A DNA stretch of 64,000 nucleotides, taken from assembly GCA_947396885.1 (NCBI GenBank), contig OX377204.1, positions 17,987,706-18,051,705 on the forward strand, written 5' to 3'. The notes beneath the pieces were generated by a model. It saw only the letters and a list, made by a program, of their open reading frames with translations. It did no database searches and was not told the DNA's origin. Of this stretch, positions 19,151-56,676 are shown piece after piece. The position numbers and the translations under genes were made by a program. This stretch comes from Heligmosomoides polygyrus polygyrus. Taxonomy: Eukaryota > Nematoda > Chromadorea > Rhabditida > Heligmosomidae. Each line of letters begins with the position of its first letter. The stretch's first letter is position 1.

Positions 19151-19760
19151 AAAAAGGATAAAGGATAAAGGACGGCGTTATTCAATCCCCTTTGGGATGC
19201 GCCACGCATTCTACTTCTACGGGATGTCGTGGAGGCGAGTTGAATGCGTATTTAGCCATACAATGACTTGCGGTGGCCAGCCGATGAACATGTCAGTGCT
19301 TTATCCTTCCCAGACAAGTCTGGTACCAATTCACCGACCCTGGAGGGATGGAAGGCTTGGTTAGCCTGGGCGGGAAATCCGAACCAGGAACATGGTATCG
19401 GGTGCAGGCGACAGCCGGCGCCTCCTCCGACTGCGTTCCACGCGCCCGTTCACCTGTATCACCTGTCGTCCCGTCGATCATCGACTTGCTCGAGCGGGCG
19501 CCAGCAGCGTCTCCATTCGTCCCTGTCGCGTGCCAGAGTGGTCCAATGGATCCTCCTCGCTCGAGGGACACGAAGAGCGTCATATCGGTCGTTCAGGGCT
19601 TTCACGAAGGAGTCCGACCAACGCGTTGGTGGGCGTCCCGGTGTTCTCTTGACATCCCGCGGAATCCAGTCGGTAACAGCTCTCGTCCAGCGGGTGTCTG
19701 CGAAGCGCATTACGTGGCCGGCCCACCTAATTTTCGACAACTTGGACCAAAAGGGGCGCC
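19151..19760 (-). mobile_element. Chimeric LINE-SINE insertion
   Basis: A 15-bp direct repeat TGTTACATGACAATA flanks the whole block (19136-19150 and 19761-19775). Reading the minus strand, a 5'-truncated RTE LINE 3' end (from about 19755 down to 19448, ending in CAGGTGATACAGGTGAAC) runs directly into a tRNA-derived SINE (19447 to 19151) with its tail of ATCCTTT-type repeats. One target duplication around both parts means they were inserted together. Confidence 0.75.
19459..19755 (-). pseudogene. RTE LINE C-terminal fragment
   Basis: Encodes the RTE tail including [36 protein letters not shown] and [16 protein letters not shown]. It is almost the same as the ends of the LINEs at 26899-31766 and 55988-59355, but everything upstream is missing. 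Confidence 0.85.
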
Positions 19761-20034
19761 TGTTACATGACAATATTACAACAAATTAACACTGTCGAAA
19801 CGCATAAATTAAAATACAAAAACAAGATTACACGACCCACTAAACTAGTGTCAAAATGCCGGGCATTAAAAATATGGATTTGATGTAGAACAACCATAAA
19901 TGCCTCAGTCCTACACCTGTAGGAATTACTTTGGTAGTTAGAAGAGAGGGGATTCGAAGATTTATCAAGATTTATACATGTTGATACAATGTAAATCTGT
20001 GCGGTATTTGAAGCAGTACCGGTATGTAGTTGCT

Positions 20035-20170
20035 ATAAAATAAAATAAAGGTAGATATGCTCATTAGCTGTTGAGACTATTGAAGGACATAAATAAATTT
20101 TGTTAAATGCAGACGTGGCGGAAAACTTGAAGAAACTAACAGAAAGGAGAATGAGCATTATTATGTAGAT
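20035..20170 (+). repeat. Mariner 3' end fragment
   Basis: Closely similar to 18990-19120 (shared TGTTGAGACTATTGAAGGA and GAATGAGCATTATTATG). It lies just downstream of the transporter gene. The stretch 19776-20332 otherwise shows nothing. Confidence 0.6.
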
Positions 20171-20332
20171 ATTGCTATCAGATAACTGAATCATACAACT
20201 ATACCATATTGCTACTTACCCCCTAGCAAATTATAACTAGCTGAGGGTATGCTCACATCAGACACCTAGAAGACTTCTCTGGGCTAAGGGAAGCTACCAC
20301 AAGTGAAACCCAAGAGGAAATATATAAGGTTG

Positions 20333-46550
<26,218 letters not shown>

Positions 46551-46559
46551 GTCTAACAC

Positions 46560-47039
46560 TGAGCTCCTCAAAGAGTAGGTACATGACGTCGACGACTCAG
46601 CGTAGCTGCTGGTGGTCCTTAACGGAACCGTTTTTATTGTTAAAAGATAAGAAGAGCAAGAAGATTCTTGATGAATAATGTAAAATTCGATTGTTTTATT
46701 TGGAGTAGTCTTTCTCTTAAAATATTTATTTCGTTTTATACGAAAGTGACTTACTTTTTCCTGGATTCACTTTCAAGAGGCGGAACCTTGGTTGCTGAAC
46801 TCCAAGACATCTTTTACGTTGGTATCGATATGGAGGAGACGTCGGACAAATTGTAGAACACTAGTGGCGAGAGTCTTACGGCGAGCTTACCACACCTGCT
46901 AGCCGCTATAATCGGATGTAAACCAAATTCTCTGAAAAGAGTGGTCATTGTGTAATATATGGCATGTAGATGGTACCAAAGCACTTGCTATGGTGTGTGT
47001 GAAAGGTTATAAAAAGTTGTAAGCATAAGAAAATATTAA
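46560..47039. other. Upstream of transporter exon 1
   Basis: This should hold the promoter or a further 5' exon of the transporter. The exon 1 frame stays open upstream to an acceptor-like TTCCGTTAAG near 46625. I see no TATA box that I would trust. Confidence 0.3.
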
Positions 47040-48822
47040 AGTCTTTAATCTCTCAAGTCATAGTGGTTCCGTTTTTCACGACAATCTACCAGTAGTCACA
47101 TCTCAAATGAAGCCTTCTTTATGGTTCCATAAGGAAAAAATTTATGAAATTTTGTCCAAGTGGCCTACATCGTGCTCGGTTTCACAGGACCTCATTCCAT
47201 TAAAATTCATCAAAAATGTATTGGATTACATAGTTTTCCCACTTGAGCAGATTTTCAACCTCAGTTACATGAATGCTGAGGTCCCTCAAAGGTGGAAACA
47301 TGCTGGAAACATGCTTTCATTACTCCTCTCCCTAAGAAGCAGGCGTATAGTGATCCTGTAAATTATAGACCTATTACTATAACGTCAATTTTTGCGAGAA
47401 CCTTCGAGAAAATAATGAAAAAGCACGTTTTAGAACACATCGAAAAAAGTGGAGTAATTTTTGAAAATCGATTTGAATTTATAAAAGGCAGATCAGTCGA
47501 AACTGCGGTGCTCACTTCGCTAAACAACTGGACTGCTGCCGTTGAAAGAGGTAATCGTACCTATGTTGTGTATTTTGATTTTTCGAAAGCTTTCGACAAG
47601 GTTCCAGTAGATAAGCTGCTTATAAAAATGGAAATGGCCGGTATCTATCCTACGATTCGGGCTTGCATCCAGAGTTTCCTCACGGGAAGAACCTATCAGG
47701 TCAAAGTAAGACAAGAGTATTCAAGCATGTAATTCGCTCACAGTGGTGTGCCTCAAGGCGGGGTTCTATCGCCACTCTTGTTTCTCTTATATACATTCGA
47801 GCTACCAGCTAAAATTGCTCGACTTGGGGCTGCCTGCAAAATGTACGCTGACGACATAAAAATTTATAAAGAGATCGAAAATGTTCAAGACTGTCGTGTG
47901 GTACAGTCAGCGATCGAATGCGTGGATAAGTGGGCAAAAATATGGGAGCTACCTCTTGCTCCAGAAAAATCTTGTAGTTTTACAGTCGGAACAAGATTTC
48001 AAGTTTCCCTATCAGCGTACAGTCTAAGAGGAGTGTTACTGAAGTCGGTCTCTGCCGTTCGGGATCTAGGTTTCTCAATATCAGCAGATCTCAGGTTTAA
48101 TGAGCACTATAGAGCGTTGGTTAAGAAAGCAAATTTCCGAACTTATAATTTATTTAAGATAATAAAAACGAACGACTTGTAGACGCTCTTGCGAGCTTAC
48201 AAAATTTACGTGCGGCTCATTGTAGAATGTTGCACAATCGTGTTCAACCCCACCAAAAAGAAGTATATCGGTTTGTTGGAAAGCGTTCAGAATAATTATA
48301 CACGTAAGCTGTTTATGAGATGTTATGGACTTCATTATTGTGATTTGCCGAATGAGTCCACTAGAGCAAAGTTGCTTGGTCTTCCTAGTCTGTGTTCCAG
48401 AAGGAAAAAGGCCGATTTGCTCATGTTGTTAAAAATTCTGACTAAATCGTTGCAGTTGACCCACTGCCTGCCATTCTTCAAGTCTCCGCTATCTAGAAAT
48501 AGAAAAGGAAAACTTAGAATCTATGTCTCCATTGCAAGGACGCAGGCTAGGTCAAGCTTCCTCACCTATTGGAATCTCAGGGAGCTCAACTGCTTGCTTG
48601 CTGAATTCGAAAATGTCACAAAGATGTCACTTCCGGCTCTCAAGTCATTTATTGCTCGTAGATTTCTCTTTTTAAGCTAATTTGGCGTTGTATTTTATTT
48701 GGCGATCATTTCTTGAGTCTTGATTCGATGTGACCTGGTTTCGTTTGATTTCCTTTGCTTTTTGTTAATCCACGTGTATTGTATGACACGTCTTTGAATA
48801 AATGAATAAATAAATAAATAAA
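47040..48822 (+). mobile_element. 5'-truncated CR1/Jockey-type LINE
   Basis: RT blocks run in order over four broken frames: FIKNVLDYIVFPLEQIFNLS and VPQRWKHA (47107-47361), SDPVNYRPITITSIFART and YFDFSKAFDKVPVDKLL (47292-47732), PQGGVLSPLLFLLY and the catalytic KMYADDIKIYK (47748-48182), then the C-terminus (48189-48680) with LLESVQNNYTRKLFMRCYGL. It ends in an (AAAT)n tail at about 48800-48822, as CR1-like elements do. In-frame stops at about 47730 and 48180 and a frameshift near 47310 make it a dead copy. The endonuclease is missing. Confidence 0.88.
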
Positions 48823-48896
48823 AACGAGGAGGGGTGAAAATAACAAAAATAAGTCCGTGTCATTTTCTGCATTGTTTATCTACGTCTTTCTCAAGG

Positions 48897-49192
48897 AGGC
48901 GCGTGAAGAGCAGTCAGAGGAGGCACCGACTGTCGCCTTCACCCGATACCAGGTTCCTGCGTCGGATTTCCCGCCCAGGCCAACCAAGCCTTTCATCCCT
49001 CCTGGGTCGGTGAAATGGTACCAGACTTGTCTGAGAGGGATGAGGCGATGATGAGCGAATTGTTCATCGGCTGGCCACTCAAGTCAATGTATTGCCAAAT
49101 ACGCATTCAATTCGCCTCCACGACATCCCGTAGAAATAGAATGCGTGAAGCATTCCACAATGGATTGAGTAACGCTTTACTTATCCTTTATC
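48897..49192 (+). repeat. tRNA-derived SINE with clean target duplication
   Basis: CTTTCTCAAGG flanks it at 48886-48896 and 49193-49203. The body aligns with the other SINE copies; the A box is degenerate (AGAGCAGTCAG). The tail is TTATCCTTTATC. Confidence 0.85.
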
Positions 49193-49224
49193 CTTTCTCA
49201 AGGTAGCCATAGGGAACGATACTC

Positions 49225-50468
49225 ACCAGGGAAGGGTCTCAGGCATAGGTCTGAACGGGGTAGATGACGAGAATCTCCACCCTTCATATAGTAGAAAAAC
49301 ATGTTTCGTTTTTGCTGAGTCCTTGAAGCAAAAGAACTACGGGCCCCTCGAAGGCGAGGGTACACCGTCAACATGTGGCCGCGTGCATGCGTGCGTGCGA
49401 TATTGTATGGGACGCGGCTGAAACGCTCAGCAGCAAGCGAGTGGGTGGCGCAGCAGGGTACGGGGCTGCTTCGAAGGTGCTAAGACAGGTGTTCGACTTT
49501 GTGTTTGTGCACCATTTTTGCATTTTTTCATAAACGCTGCCTCCTTCACCAATTTGCTTGCTACACATCTCCTGCACATTTTTTTCACTCTAAATTGTCA
49601 AAAGGGCCAGATTCGTGATCAACACCCTATAACGTCGACAGCCCTAGTCACCGATACCTGCTGTATCCTACCGTAATCCGCCGAAATTTCAAAAGCAGAT
49701 GTCAGATTCGTGATCAGCACCCCAAATAACCCCCCCCCCCCCTCCCCAAGAAGAAGTCTGGGCAAAATCGGTGATTATGACCTCGACAGGCCTAGTCATC
49801 CGTACCTGCTGTCACACGTACCTGCTGTGAGGTCACTGTTTAACATTCGCTGAAAAACACGAAACGTTGTATGATTCAGAAACTGGGAAAAGTGAGTGAA
49901 CAACTGCTCATAGTAAACCCTTACTTGACAATTTAAAATGAAACAAATGTGGAGGAGATGTACAGGAAGCAAGCTGTTTTGAACTGCCATTAAGACACTA
50001 TTGTACTTCAAGGACTCCAAAGGTCGAGGAGAGGTTGAAATTTTTCTTGGCCGAAACCTCCCGAGGGAGTTATTTGGGGGTGCTGATCATGAATCTGACA
50101 TCCGTTTTTCAAATCTATGCCGACTGCGACAGGTTACAGCAGGTGCGGGTAACTAGGGCTGTCGAGGTCATGGAATGATAATCACGAATCTAGGTGTTTC
50201 TGACCCCTTTGACAATTTAAAGTGAAATAAATGTGTAGGAGATGTGTAGGCAGCAAACTGGCGAAGGAGGCGGCGGTTATGAAAAAATGCAAAAATAGTG
50301 CAGGAGTCGAACACCTGGTCTAGCACCTTCTCAACTTCAAGGGCCAGTAGCTCTTTTGCTTCGAGGACTCAGCAAAAACGAAACATGTTTTTCTACTATA
50401 TGAAGAGTGGAGATTCTCGTACTACTATCCATTTCTCTTCAGACCTACGCCTGAGGCCCTTCCCTGGT
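49225..50468. mobile_element. 1.2-kb foldback element
   Basis: ACCAGGGAAGGGTCTCAGGC at the left end is mirrored by GCCTGAGGCCCTTCCCTGGT at the right. Pairing continues through AAACATGTTTCGTTTTTGCT and its complement, TTTGCATTTTTTCATAA, and TGGGGTGCTGATC-type segments, so arms exceed 400 bp with gaps around a loop at about 49740-50050. No transposase frame. Confidence 0.8.
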
Positions 50469-50479
50469 CAGCTTAGTTG

Positions 50480-51188
50480 TTGCATTGGTTTCACGCATCT
50501 TTGATTCATCGAGCAGGGTGGAAAACTAGCATAATATTTTGACAGGATTTTTGTGAATGATTCACACTTATTCTGTCAGTAAAAAGCTTTCCTTTCATTG
50601 CCGAAGTTAATGGTGAGCTAAAGCTGTTTTGATTCACCAAAACCTAATAGAATTTTTTCCATTGCTTAAACAGTTAAAATAAGAACGGAAAAGTGTACAT
50701 GTGCGAGCACAGATGGGTACTTAAAGTCTTATTTTTTGTGCATGCTATGATACTATATTGTAAAGTGCTAAGAGCTACAAGGCGTCGCCAACGTGACCGT
50801 GGATTCAGAAGACCTGGTAAGGAGTCGTCCAATGCGCGTGGTATTCAAAGGAAGGCGTCGTTCAGCGTCCCTGGGAATTCAGGTGATCGTCGACCGAAGG
50901 CCTTCACAACAGGGGAAAGTAATGAACATCGATCGATATTATCGATTTTCTCTCAAGCGATCAAAGTGAGAGTCAAGTGATTATGATCACCGATGGAAGA
51001 CCTTCACCGCTGTTGGGGGAAGGGTTCGATCGGGAGGCTAATATCGGTCAACATTATCCGTTTTCTAGCCGCTGATTTCGGAAGTGCTTCACAACGGTTG
51101 GGAAACCTCAATTGGAAGACCAATATCGATCGATGTTGTTGAATGTAGCTTGAGAGTACCCTTCCTTCTATGACTATCGATGACGTTA
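50480..51188. other. Unassigned; degenerate ATCGAT-rich repeats
   Basis: From about 50880 to 51150 roughly three diverged units of 90-100 bp recur, each with a CCTTCAC(A/C)-GTTG-GGGAA core and an ATCGATCGAT-like element. The gene content is unclear; the frame at 50693-50980 is not convincing. Confidence 0.35.
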
Positions 51189-51385
51189 AGCCGCGTGCAC
51201 ACTTTGCAGCGGGCAGCGGGCAGTGGAGTATGGGCGGAGCTGGTCCCCGCCCACATTACTCTGCGGCACTGTGGAACAGCGCCGCGGTCACACGCAGCTG
51301 CTGTGACGAATGTCCGAGTCATTCCTCGCTTCCACTGCCGCTGCAGCCGCTGCCGGCAGCACTGCGGCAGCGAAAGTGGGCACAC
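51189..51385. mobile_element. GC-rich inverted-repeat element, hAT target
   Basis: GCCGCGTGCACACTTTGCAG at the left is approximately complementary to GCAGCGAAAGTGGGCACAC at the right, with CAGTGG/CACTGCC pairs inside. The hAT element at 51386 inserted at its right end. Confidence 0.5.
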
Positions 51386-51633
51386 CAGGGGTGCACATTT
51401 AACGGTTAACGGTTTAACGAATTTAACGAATTAACGGCTTTTTTCGTTAAAATCTGGCTTAACGACTTAACGGAAATTTTTAGAAATTCAACGGAATTTT
51501 TGATGGACTTTGTTCTCAATGGGTTTATCACATTTACCCTTAGTATTCTCTAATGCTGCAGGTCTCATCCTCCCGATCAGGACCATTCTTGAAGAAACTA
51601 TTGAAATGAATTTTTAGAAATAATACATTTTAG

Positions 51634-51967
51634 GGGGCGTATGTAGCGCAGTCGAGTGAGGTGCCAGCCTTTGCGTGACCCTATACCAGGATTCTGGTCC
51701 TTTTTTCCGAATCTCCCTCCCGGGCCAGCCAAGCCTTCAACCCTTCTAGGGAGGGGGGGGGAGGGGAGGGTCGGCGAATTGGTACCAGGCTGGCTTGTTT
51801 GGGGAGGATTGATCGCTGACTTCTTCATCGGCTTCATCGGCCGGCAAATGGAAGTTATTGTATGGTCCGATATGCATTCAAATCACCTCCACGATATGCC
51901 GTAAAAGTATAATAGAATGCGTGGCGCATGCCAAAAGGGATTGAGAAGTGCCGCCCTTTATCCTCGT
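51634..51967 (+). repeat. SINE inside the hAT element, second copy
   Basis: GTAGCGCAGTCGAGTGAGG keeps a recognisable A box; the B box region is scrambled by insertions. It sits at the same place in the hAT element as the SINE at 29388-29670, with AATACATTT and AATCCATTT at its borders. Confidence 0.75.
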
Positions 51968-52404
51968 TTAATCCATTTAGAAGATAGAAATTTCTTCCCG
52001 AGCCCTCAAGCACGTCAACGAATCCACAAGGATGCTGGTCTAACTTCCTCGTAAGATATGCCTATTCTCACCTGGCGCTGCTTATCCCACAATACTTTGG
52101 CCGCCACCTGGAACAGTCGAGACGGAGAGAATGTTTTCGGCCGCTGGGCGTATTTTAAACGATTTTATAAAAACGCAGATAACAAACGTTAGGGAAGCCA
52201 CTTTCCCTAAACGTTAGCATGTTGACGACGTGTCACACTTTTGGGCAGTGTGCGACCGCGTGATTCAATGTCGCGTCACGATCCCGACATTGCAAAAAAT
52301 GGATTGGTCCCACGCACCAGCCACTCAAAAATCGTACAGTCGATAACGTGTAAACATTCCACTGATAGGCTTTCAATTGTATTTTTATTAATTCCTTCTG
52401 TGCC

Positions 52405-52669
52405 TAACCCTTTCACGACATTGTCCGACGATGTCCATCGTTAAAATAGTTCATGGTGAATTATGAAGCATTGAATAGTACAATAATAACCAATGAGTCC
52501 ACTATTATCTACGGTCAAGATGGTCGTTGGGAAACTTCGTTTTGTTACTGTTTTTCATATTTATCAAATAATACAAATAAAATAATACAAATAATCAGCG
52601 CGTGGGAAAAAATGCGTGCTCCCTCACGCGGCAGTCACCTGAAAATCGCGCGTATCGTGAAAGGGTTAA
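52405..52669. mobile_element. Small inverted-repeat insertion in the hAT copy
   Basis: TAACCCTTTCACGA and TCGTGAAAGGGTTA form the ends. Comparison with 29122-30575, which lacks it, shows it as a clean insertion. Confidence 0.75.
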
Positions 52670-53163
52670 TGGGCTGGTGCACGCATCGAGATTGCATATG
52701 CTCATAGAACAGTCAGACAAAAGAACTAGGAAGGGGAGAAGAACTCCGGCCGGGTAGCTGCCTGATCGCACATTTTAAGATGCCTTGTTGGCGATCATCT
52801 TGAATGATTCTTTACCTGTTCTTATTCCACAATCTGTAGATAATTTGTTGCTGAAGGCTTGTTTGTTTTTCCGTATTTGTTGATGTTGAACTGTTTATTT
52901 TACATTGTACTTGTACACTCCGTTTCTTGAACTTTAGATGTTGACCTGTTGGAAGTTGAAACGTATAGGGTTTTCCTTGATGTTTTTCATTTAAAATGAT
53001 GGTTTGCAGCTAATTGTATTTTTTTCGAAATTTAACGATTTACCGAAAATTTAACGAAAATTTTCCGTTAAAAATTTTCGTTAAAAAAAATTTAACGAGC
53101 AGAATTTTGTGTGCACCCCTGGTGCACACCCCTCACTTTTTTTCTGTTCAACATAGTTAGTAT

Positions 53164-54032
53164 TAGGCCTATGGTATACTTCCGTCCGCCGTATCGACGC
53201 GGGATTGCACGGCGACGGCGACGGCGACCGCGAGGCGTCGCCTTCGCTGAACCTGAAATAGTTCATGGAGTTTTTCAGACAGCTTTTGCAGAATTTCCTG
53301 CAATATGGCTGGCTCCCTGGATCTAACTCATGTTTTCGTCCGTTTTCCTTTTTGTTTTGCTTTCATAAATCACTGTTCTAGGCTCGACAGGAGACATGGG
53401 CTAGCAGTGACAAGTCGAACATAGAAATGCCCCATTTGTGCTCCTTTGTCCTGGTAGAAATGTTTTACGAGCTAGGTTTTTTCTGTATCAGCGCTCTTTT
53501 CGATATCTCCTTTGTGTGATTCTCCTTGTTGACAAGGAAACCCAAATTTCTGTGCCGGACTATATGACTGTTTCCAAAAGCTGTACTGAAAAGAAGGTGT
53601 ACCGCATGCCGCACCAATTTATGATCCATTCACGGCGAGTGTGTCATCGCCATCCCCACGGATCTCCAGCTCTGCGATGAGACACATTTCTGTGCTAGCG
53701 AGGGAAATCACAAACAGAAGAAATGGGGGAATTAACGCAAGCACGGAAAAAAGATACGCTGCGAAAGTGAAGGAGTTCAAATGGCTGTACGGAATAAAAG
53801 TAGAACAAAACGACTGTTGAAACCAGCAGAGCACAGTCAGAAATGAAACAAGTGTACAGTGTGCACGGCGACGGTTGACTGCACAACTGTTCCCGCGGCG
53901 CCCGTTGCGCCGCCCATCACTGCGCTAAGGAAGTGGTCCCGCACTCTCGCCTGCATAAGTGACAGCCGCTCGCTCTGTTGCCGAGCTCTATTCCAGTTCT
54001 ATACCGCTCGATCGAGTATACCATAGGCCTTA
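53164..54032. mobile_element. Non-autonomous TIR element
   Basis: TTAGGCCTATGGTATACT at the left is the exact complement of AGTATACCATAGGCCTTA minus one end base at the right, giving 17-18 bp TIRs. No transposase. Termini relate it to the palindrome at 35639-35753. Confidence 0.75.
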
Positions 54033-54592
54033 GAAGCGGTGGTAATCCTCCGTTCTGACAAAAAGGCTTTTCGTCGTGTGACCGACCGAAATCGAGCAGA
54101 CGCTCAGTATTATTGAAAATGTTAAATTTTGCCTGAGGCCCACCTTTTGAGGATGAGGAGTGAAGGTGCCTACAGTCAACTCGGTGCCAGACAGACTATA
54201 CAGAAGTGGGAATGATGCTTTGTGGGATAAAGAGGGTTGTCGAAGAACTTAGAAGACGAAGACACTGATTAGCAGAAGCAATGATAACTGAACCGTCTGG
54301 AATTGATGCCATGTTGAGCGCAGTGGTAGCGAGGGGGGGGGGCTTGATGGCTTCATACCGCAAAACTACTCATCTGACCTTAAAGTAGAGCAAGGTTGAA
54401 ACATGCGAAGGTTTTAAAATAGTGCCTTTTGTACTGTCAGGGAGAGAAGAAAACTGCATAAGTAGCATGCTGGATCTGCTTGTCCTTAGCTTAGTGATGC
54501 TGCAGCATCGCGCGAAGCACGCAAGTGCGAAGCTCGCGACAGAGCGCTTGTACACTATACTTGTGTCCTTCCAAAATTTTTTCGAATAGACG
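54033..54592. other. Unassigned spacer
   Basis: A G-run lies at 54332-54340. No gene or repeat terminus recognised. Confidence 0.3.
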
Positions 54593-55027
54593 AATAATCG
54601 AATATATTCGGTTTCACGAAAAACCGAATATTCGAATAATGAATATATTCGAATTTTGGACCTTGTCGAATATTCGAATAATGAATATATTCGAATTTTG
54701 GACCTTGTCGAATATTCGAATAATGAATATATTCGAATTTTGGACCTTGTCGAATATTCGAATAATGAATATATTCGAATTTTGGGCCTCGTCGAATATT
54801 CGAATAATGAATATTTTCGAATTTTGGGCCTCATCGAATATTCGAATAATGAATATTTTCGAATTTTGGCTTTCATCGAATATTCGAATAATGAATATTT
54901 TCGAATTTTGGGCCTCATCGAATATTCGAATAATGAATATTTTCGAATTTTGGGCCTCACCGAATATTCGAATAATGAACATTCGAATATTCGAATTTAT
55001 TCGAATATTTGTTCGAAATTATTCGAT
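54593..55027. repeat. 42-bp minisatellite, about eight units
   Basis: The unit contains TCGAATATTCGAATAATGAA and a TTTTGGRCCT spacer. Because 42 is a multiple of 3 and the unit lacks stops, long spurious frames (126-196 aa) appear on both strands, including repeats such as IRIMNIFEFW. The array ends in TCGAAATTATTCGATTCGGT, as does the array at 59367-59700. Confidence 0.92.
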
Positions 55028-55493
55028 TCGGTCTGAAGCATACGACAGAAGTATTTGAAATGAAAGTCAAATTGAGCCCTAGGCTAAATGCCTTTTCTAA
55101 ATTCTTCTGTAAGATCGTGTCTTCAATTTTCAAATCCAAACTCTTCTAATCTTAATGAATTCCGACCGTAACGCACAACTGACATAGTGCCACAAAATTT
55201 ATCAATAGCGAATACTTTGGTTGAAATTGTAAACATTCTACGGCTTTGATGACCCTCGTAAAGCAAATACAGAAATAAACGTAATCTCAAACACGACATG
55301 TTATTTAAAGGCATTATGTTAATATGTATATGATGTTTTATGTTACAAACCCGGACAAGAAAAAACAACAATTGAGTGAGGAAACACCTCGCCGTTAAGC
55401 TGAGAAATAAGGTCTCCTACAAGTGAATCACAGAAAAGGACTTTGAGAAGGATGAATGATGCTGTGGCAATTTGGGGTGAGATCGCAGCCAGT
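55028..55493. other. Unassigned, downstream of the PEN-2 pseudogene
   Basis: No poly-A tail or target duplication was found that would prove retroposition of the neighbouring pseudogene. Confidence 0.3.
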
Positions 55494-55798
55494 CTATACC
55501 CTTCCGACTGAGAAAATGAATGTCAAGTAGTCTGCCCATGCGACACTTCTCGAACGATACGACTGGAAGATGGTCTCCCAAACACATATTACTATTAACC
55601 AGAAGATCGCTCCTTGGCACTCAGCGTGACATACTTCCGATTGGTATTGGTGGCCGGTGATTGCGGTCGAAGAAAGCCTCAACCAAAGAACCAGGATGTG
55701 TTCCTATGCCACACCAACGGTAGACCAAACAAACCGACGATGAAGTACTTTCGACAGAGGTCGACTTTGGCCGCATCGTTCATGTTTCTCAAGTCCAT
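55494..55798 (-). pseudogene. pen-2: Gamma-secretase subunit PEN-2 pseudogene, intronless
   Basis: PEN-2 is a small membrane subunit needed to activate presenilin in gamma-secretase. The minus strand from 55798 reads NDAAKVDLCRKYFIVGLFGL and NTSWFFG, matching the start of PEN-2 (LCRKYY, WFF). Then a one-base insertion creates TGA near 55681. The frame recovers over a short stretch and shifts again near 55630, after which CQGAIFWLIVICVWETIFQ and WADYLTFIFSVGRV match the second half and the typical C-terminus. Total span fits about 100 residues with no intron. At least two frameshifts make it non-functional; absence of introns suggests retroposition, but partial loss of an ancient gene cannot be excluded. 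Confidence 0.85.
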
Positions 55799-56676
55799 TG
55801 GTCGGCCATCGCTTGGGTAATTAAACATGTTTCCCATTTCGAACATTTTCATGGCTCCATATGAAATATGTATACCAAACGATAGAGCTCGAGCTGCTGA
55901 GCTCAAACCTTGGTTTTTCATATACTTGACTTTAGGCGAGTTGTATCCAGAATGCGCAAAAACTGACTCCCAGTAGTCTATCTCAGTATCACCTGCATCA
56001 CCTGTCGTCCCGTTGATCATCGACTTGCTCGAGCGGGCGCCAGCAACGTCTCCATTCGTCCCTGTCGCGTGCCAGAGTGGTCCAATGGATCCTCCTCGCT
56101 CGAGGGACACGAAGAGCGTCATATCGGGCGTTCAGGGCTTTCACGAAGAAGTCCGACCAACGCGTTGGTGGGCGTCCCGGTGTTCTCTTGACATCTCGCG
56201 GAATCCAGTCGGTAACGACTCTCGTCCCGCGGGTGTCTGCGAAGCGCATTACGTGGCCGGCCCACCTAATTTTCGACAACTTGGCTCACGCGACAGCGTC
56301 TCTGATCTTCGAACGTCGGTGAAGCTCGGAACTCCGGAGGCCTTCTCTCACTTGCGTGAGTCGTGTCATTCCGAGCATCGTCCTCTCGATTCCACGCTGC
56401 GCGACGCTGATCGCGTGTTCATCCTGCTTTCGTATACCCCAGGTCTCTGAGGCCTATGTTAGGGCAGGAAGAACAGTGGAGTTGAATAGGTGGGCACGGA
56501 GTCGGACGTTCTTCGTCTTCTTCGCGACTTCTTCGACGCTCTTGAAAACTCCCCAAGCCGCTCGTTTCCTCCTGCTCAGCTCCGGCGCTAGGTCGTTCGC
56601 CATATTGACTTCGCGACCCAGATACACGTAGCTGGAGCATTCGGAGATGTTCGTTCCGCCGAGCGAGAATGGGGCA

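Larger units (their letters stand above)
51386..53121. mobile_element. Non-autonomous hAT element carrying a SINE, second copy
   Basis: Same termini (CAGGGGTGCACATTTAACGG, GTGTGCACCCCTG) and internal sequence as 29122-30575. Flanking octamers GGGCACAC and GTGCACAC differ at one base. It additionally carries an inverted-repeat insertion at 52405-52669 absent from the first copy. Confidence 0.88.

Noticed and set aside
54370..55058. Repeat protein of 126-196 aa with 14-residue units
   Set aside because: The 42-bp minisatellite is open in several frames on both strands, so the frames follow from unit length and composition; no start context or splice sites.
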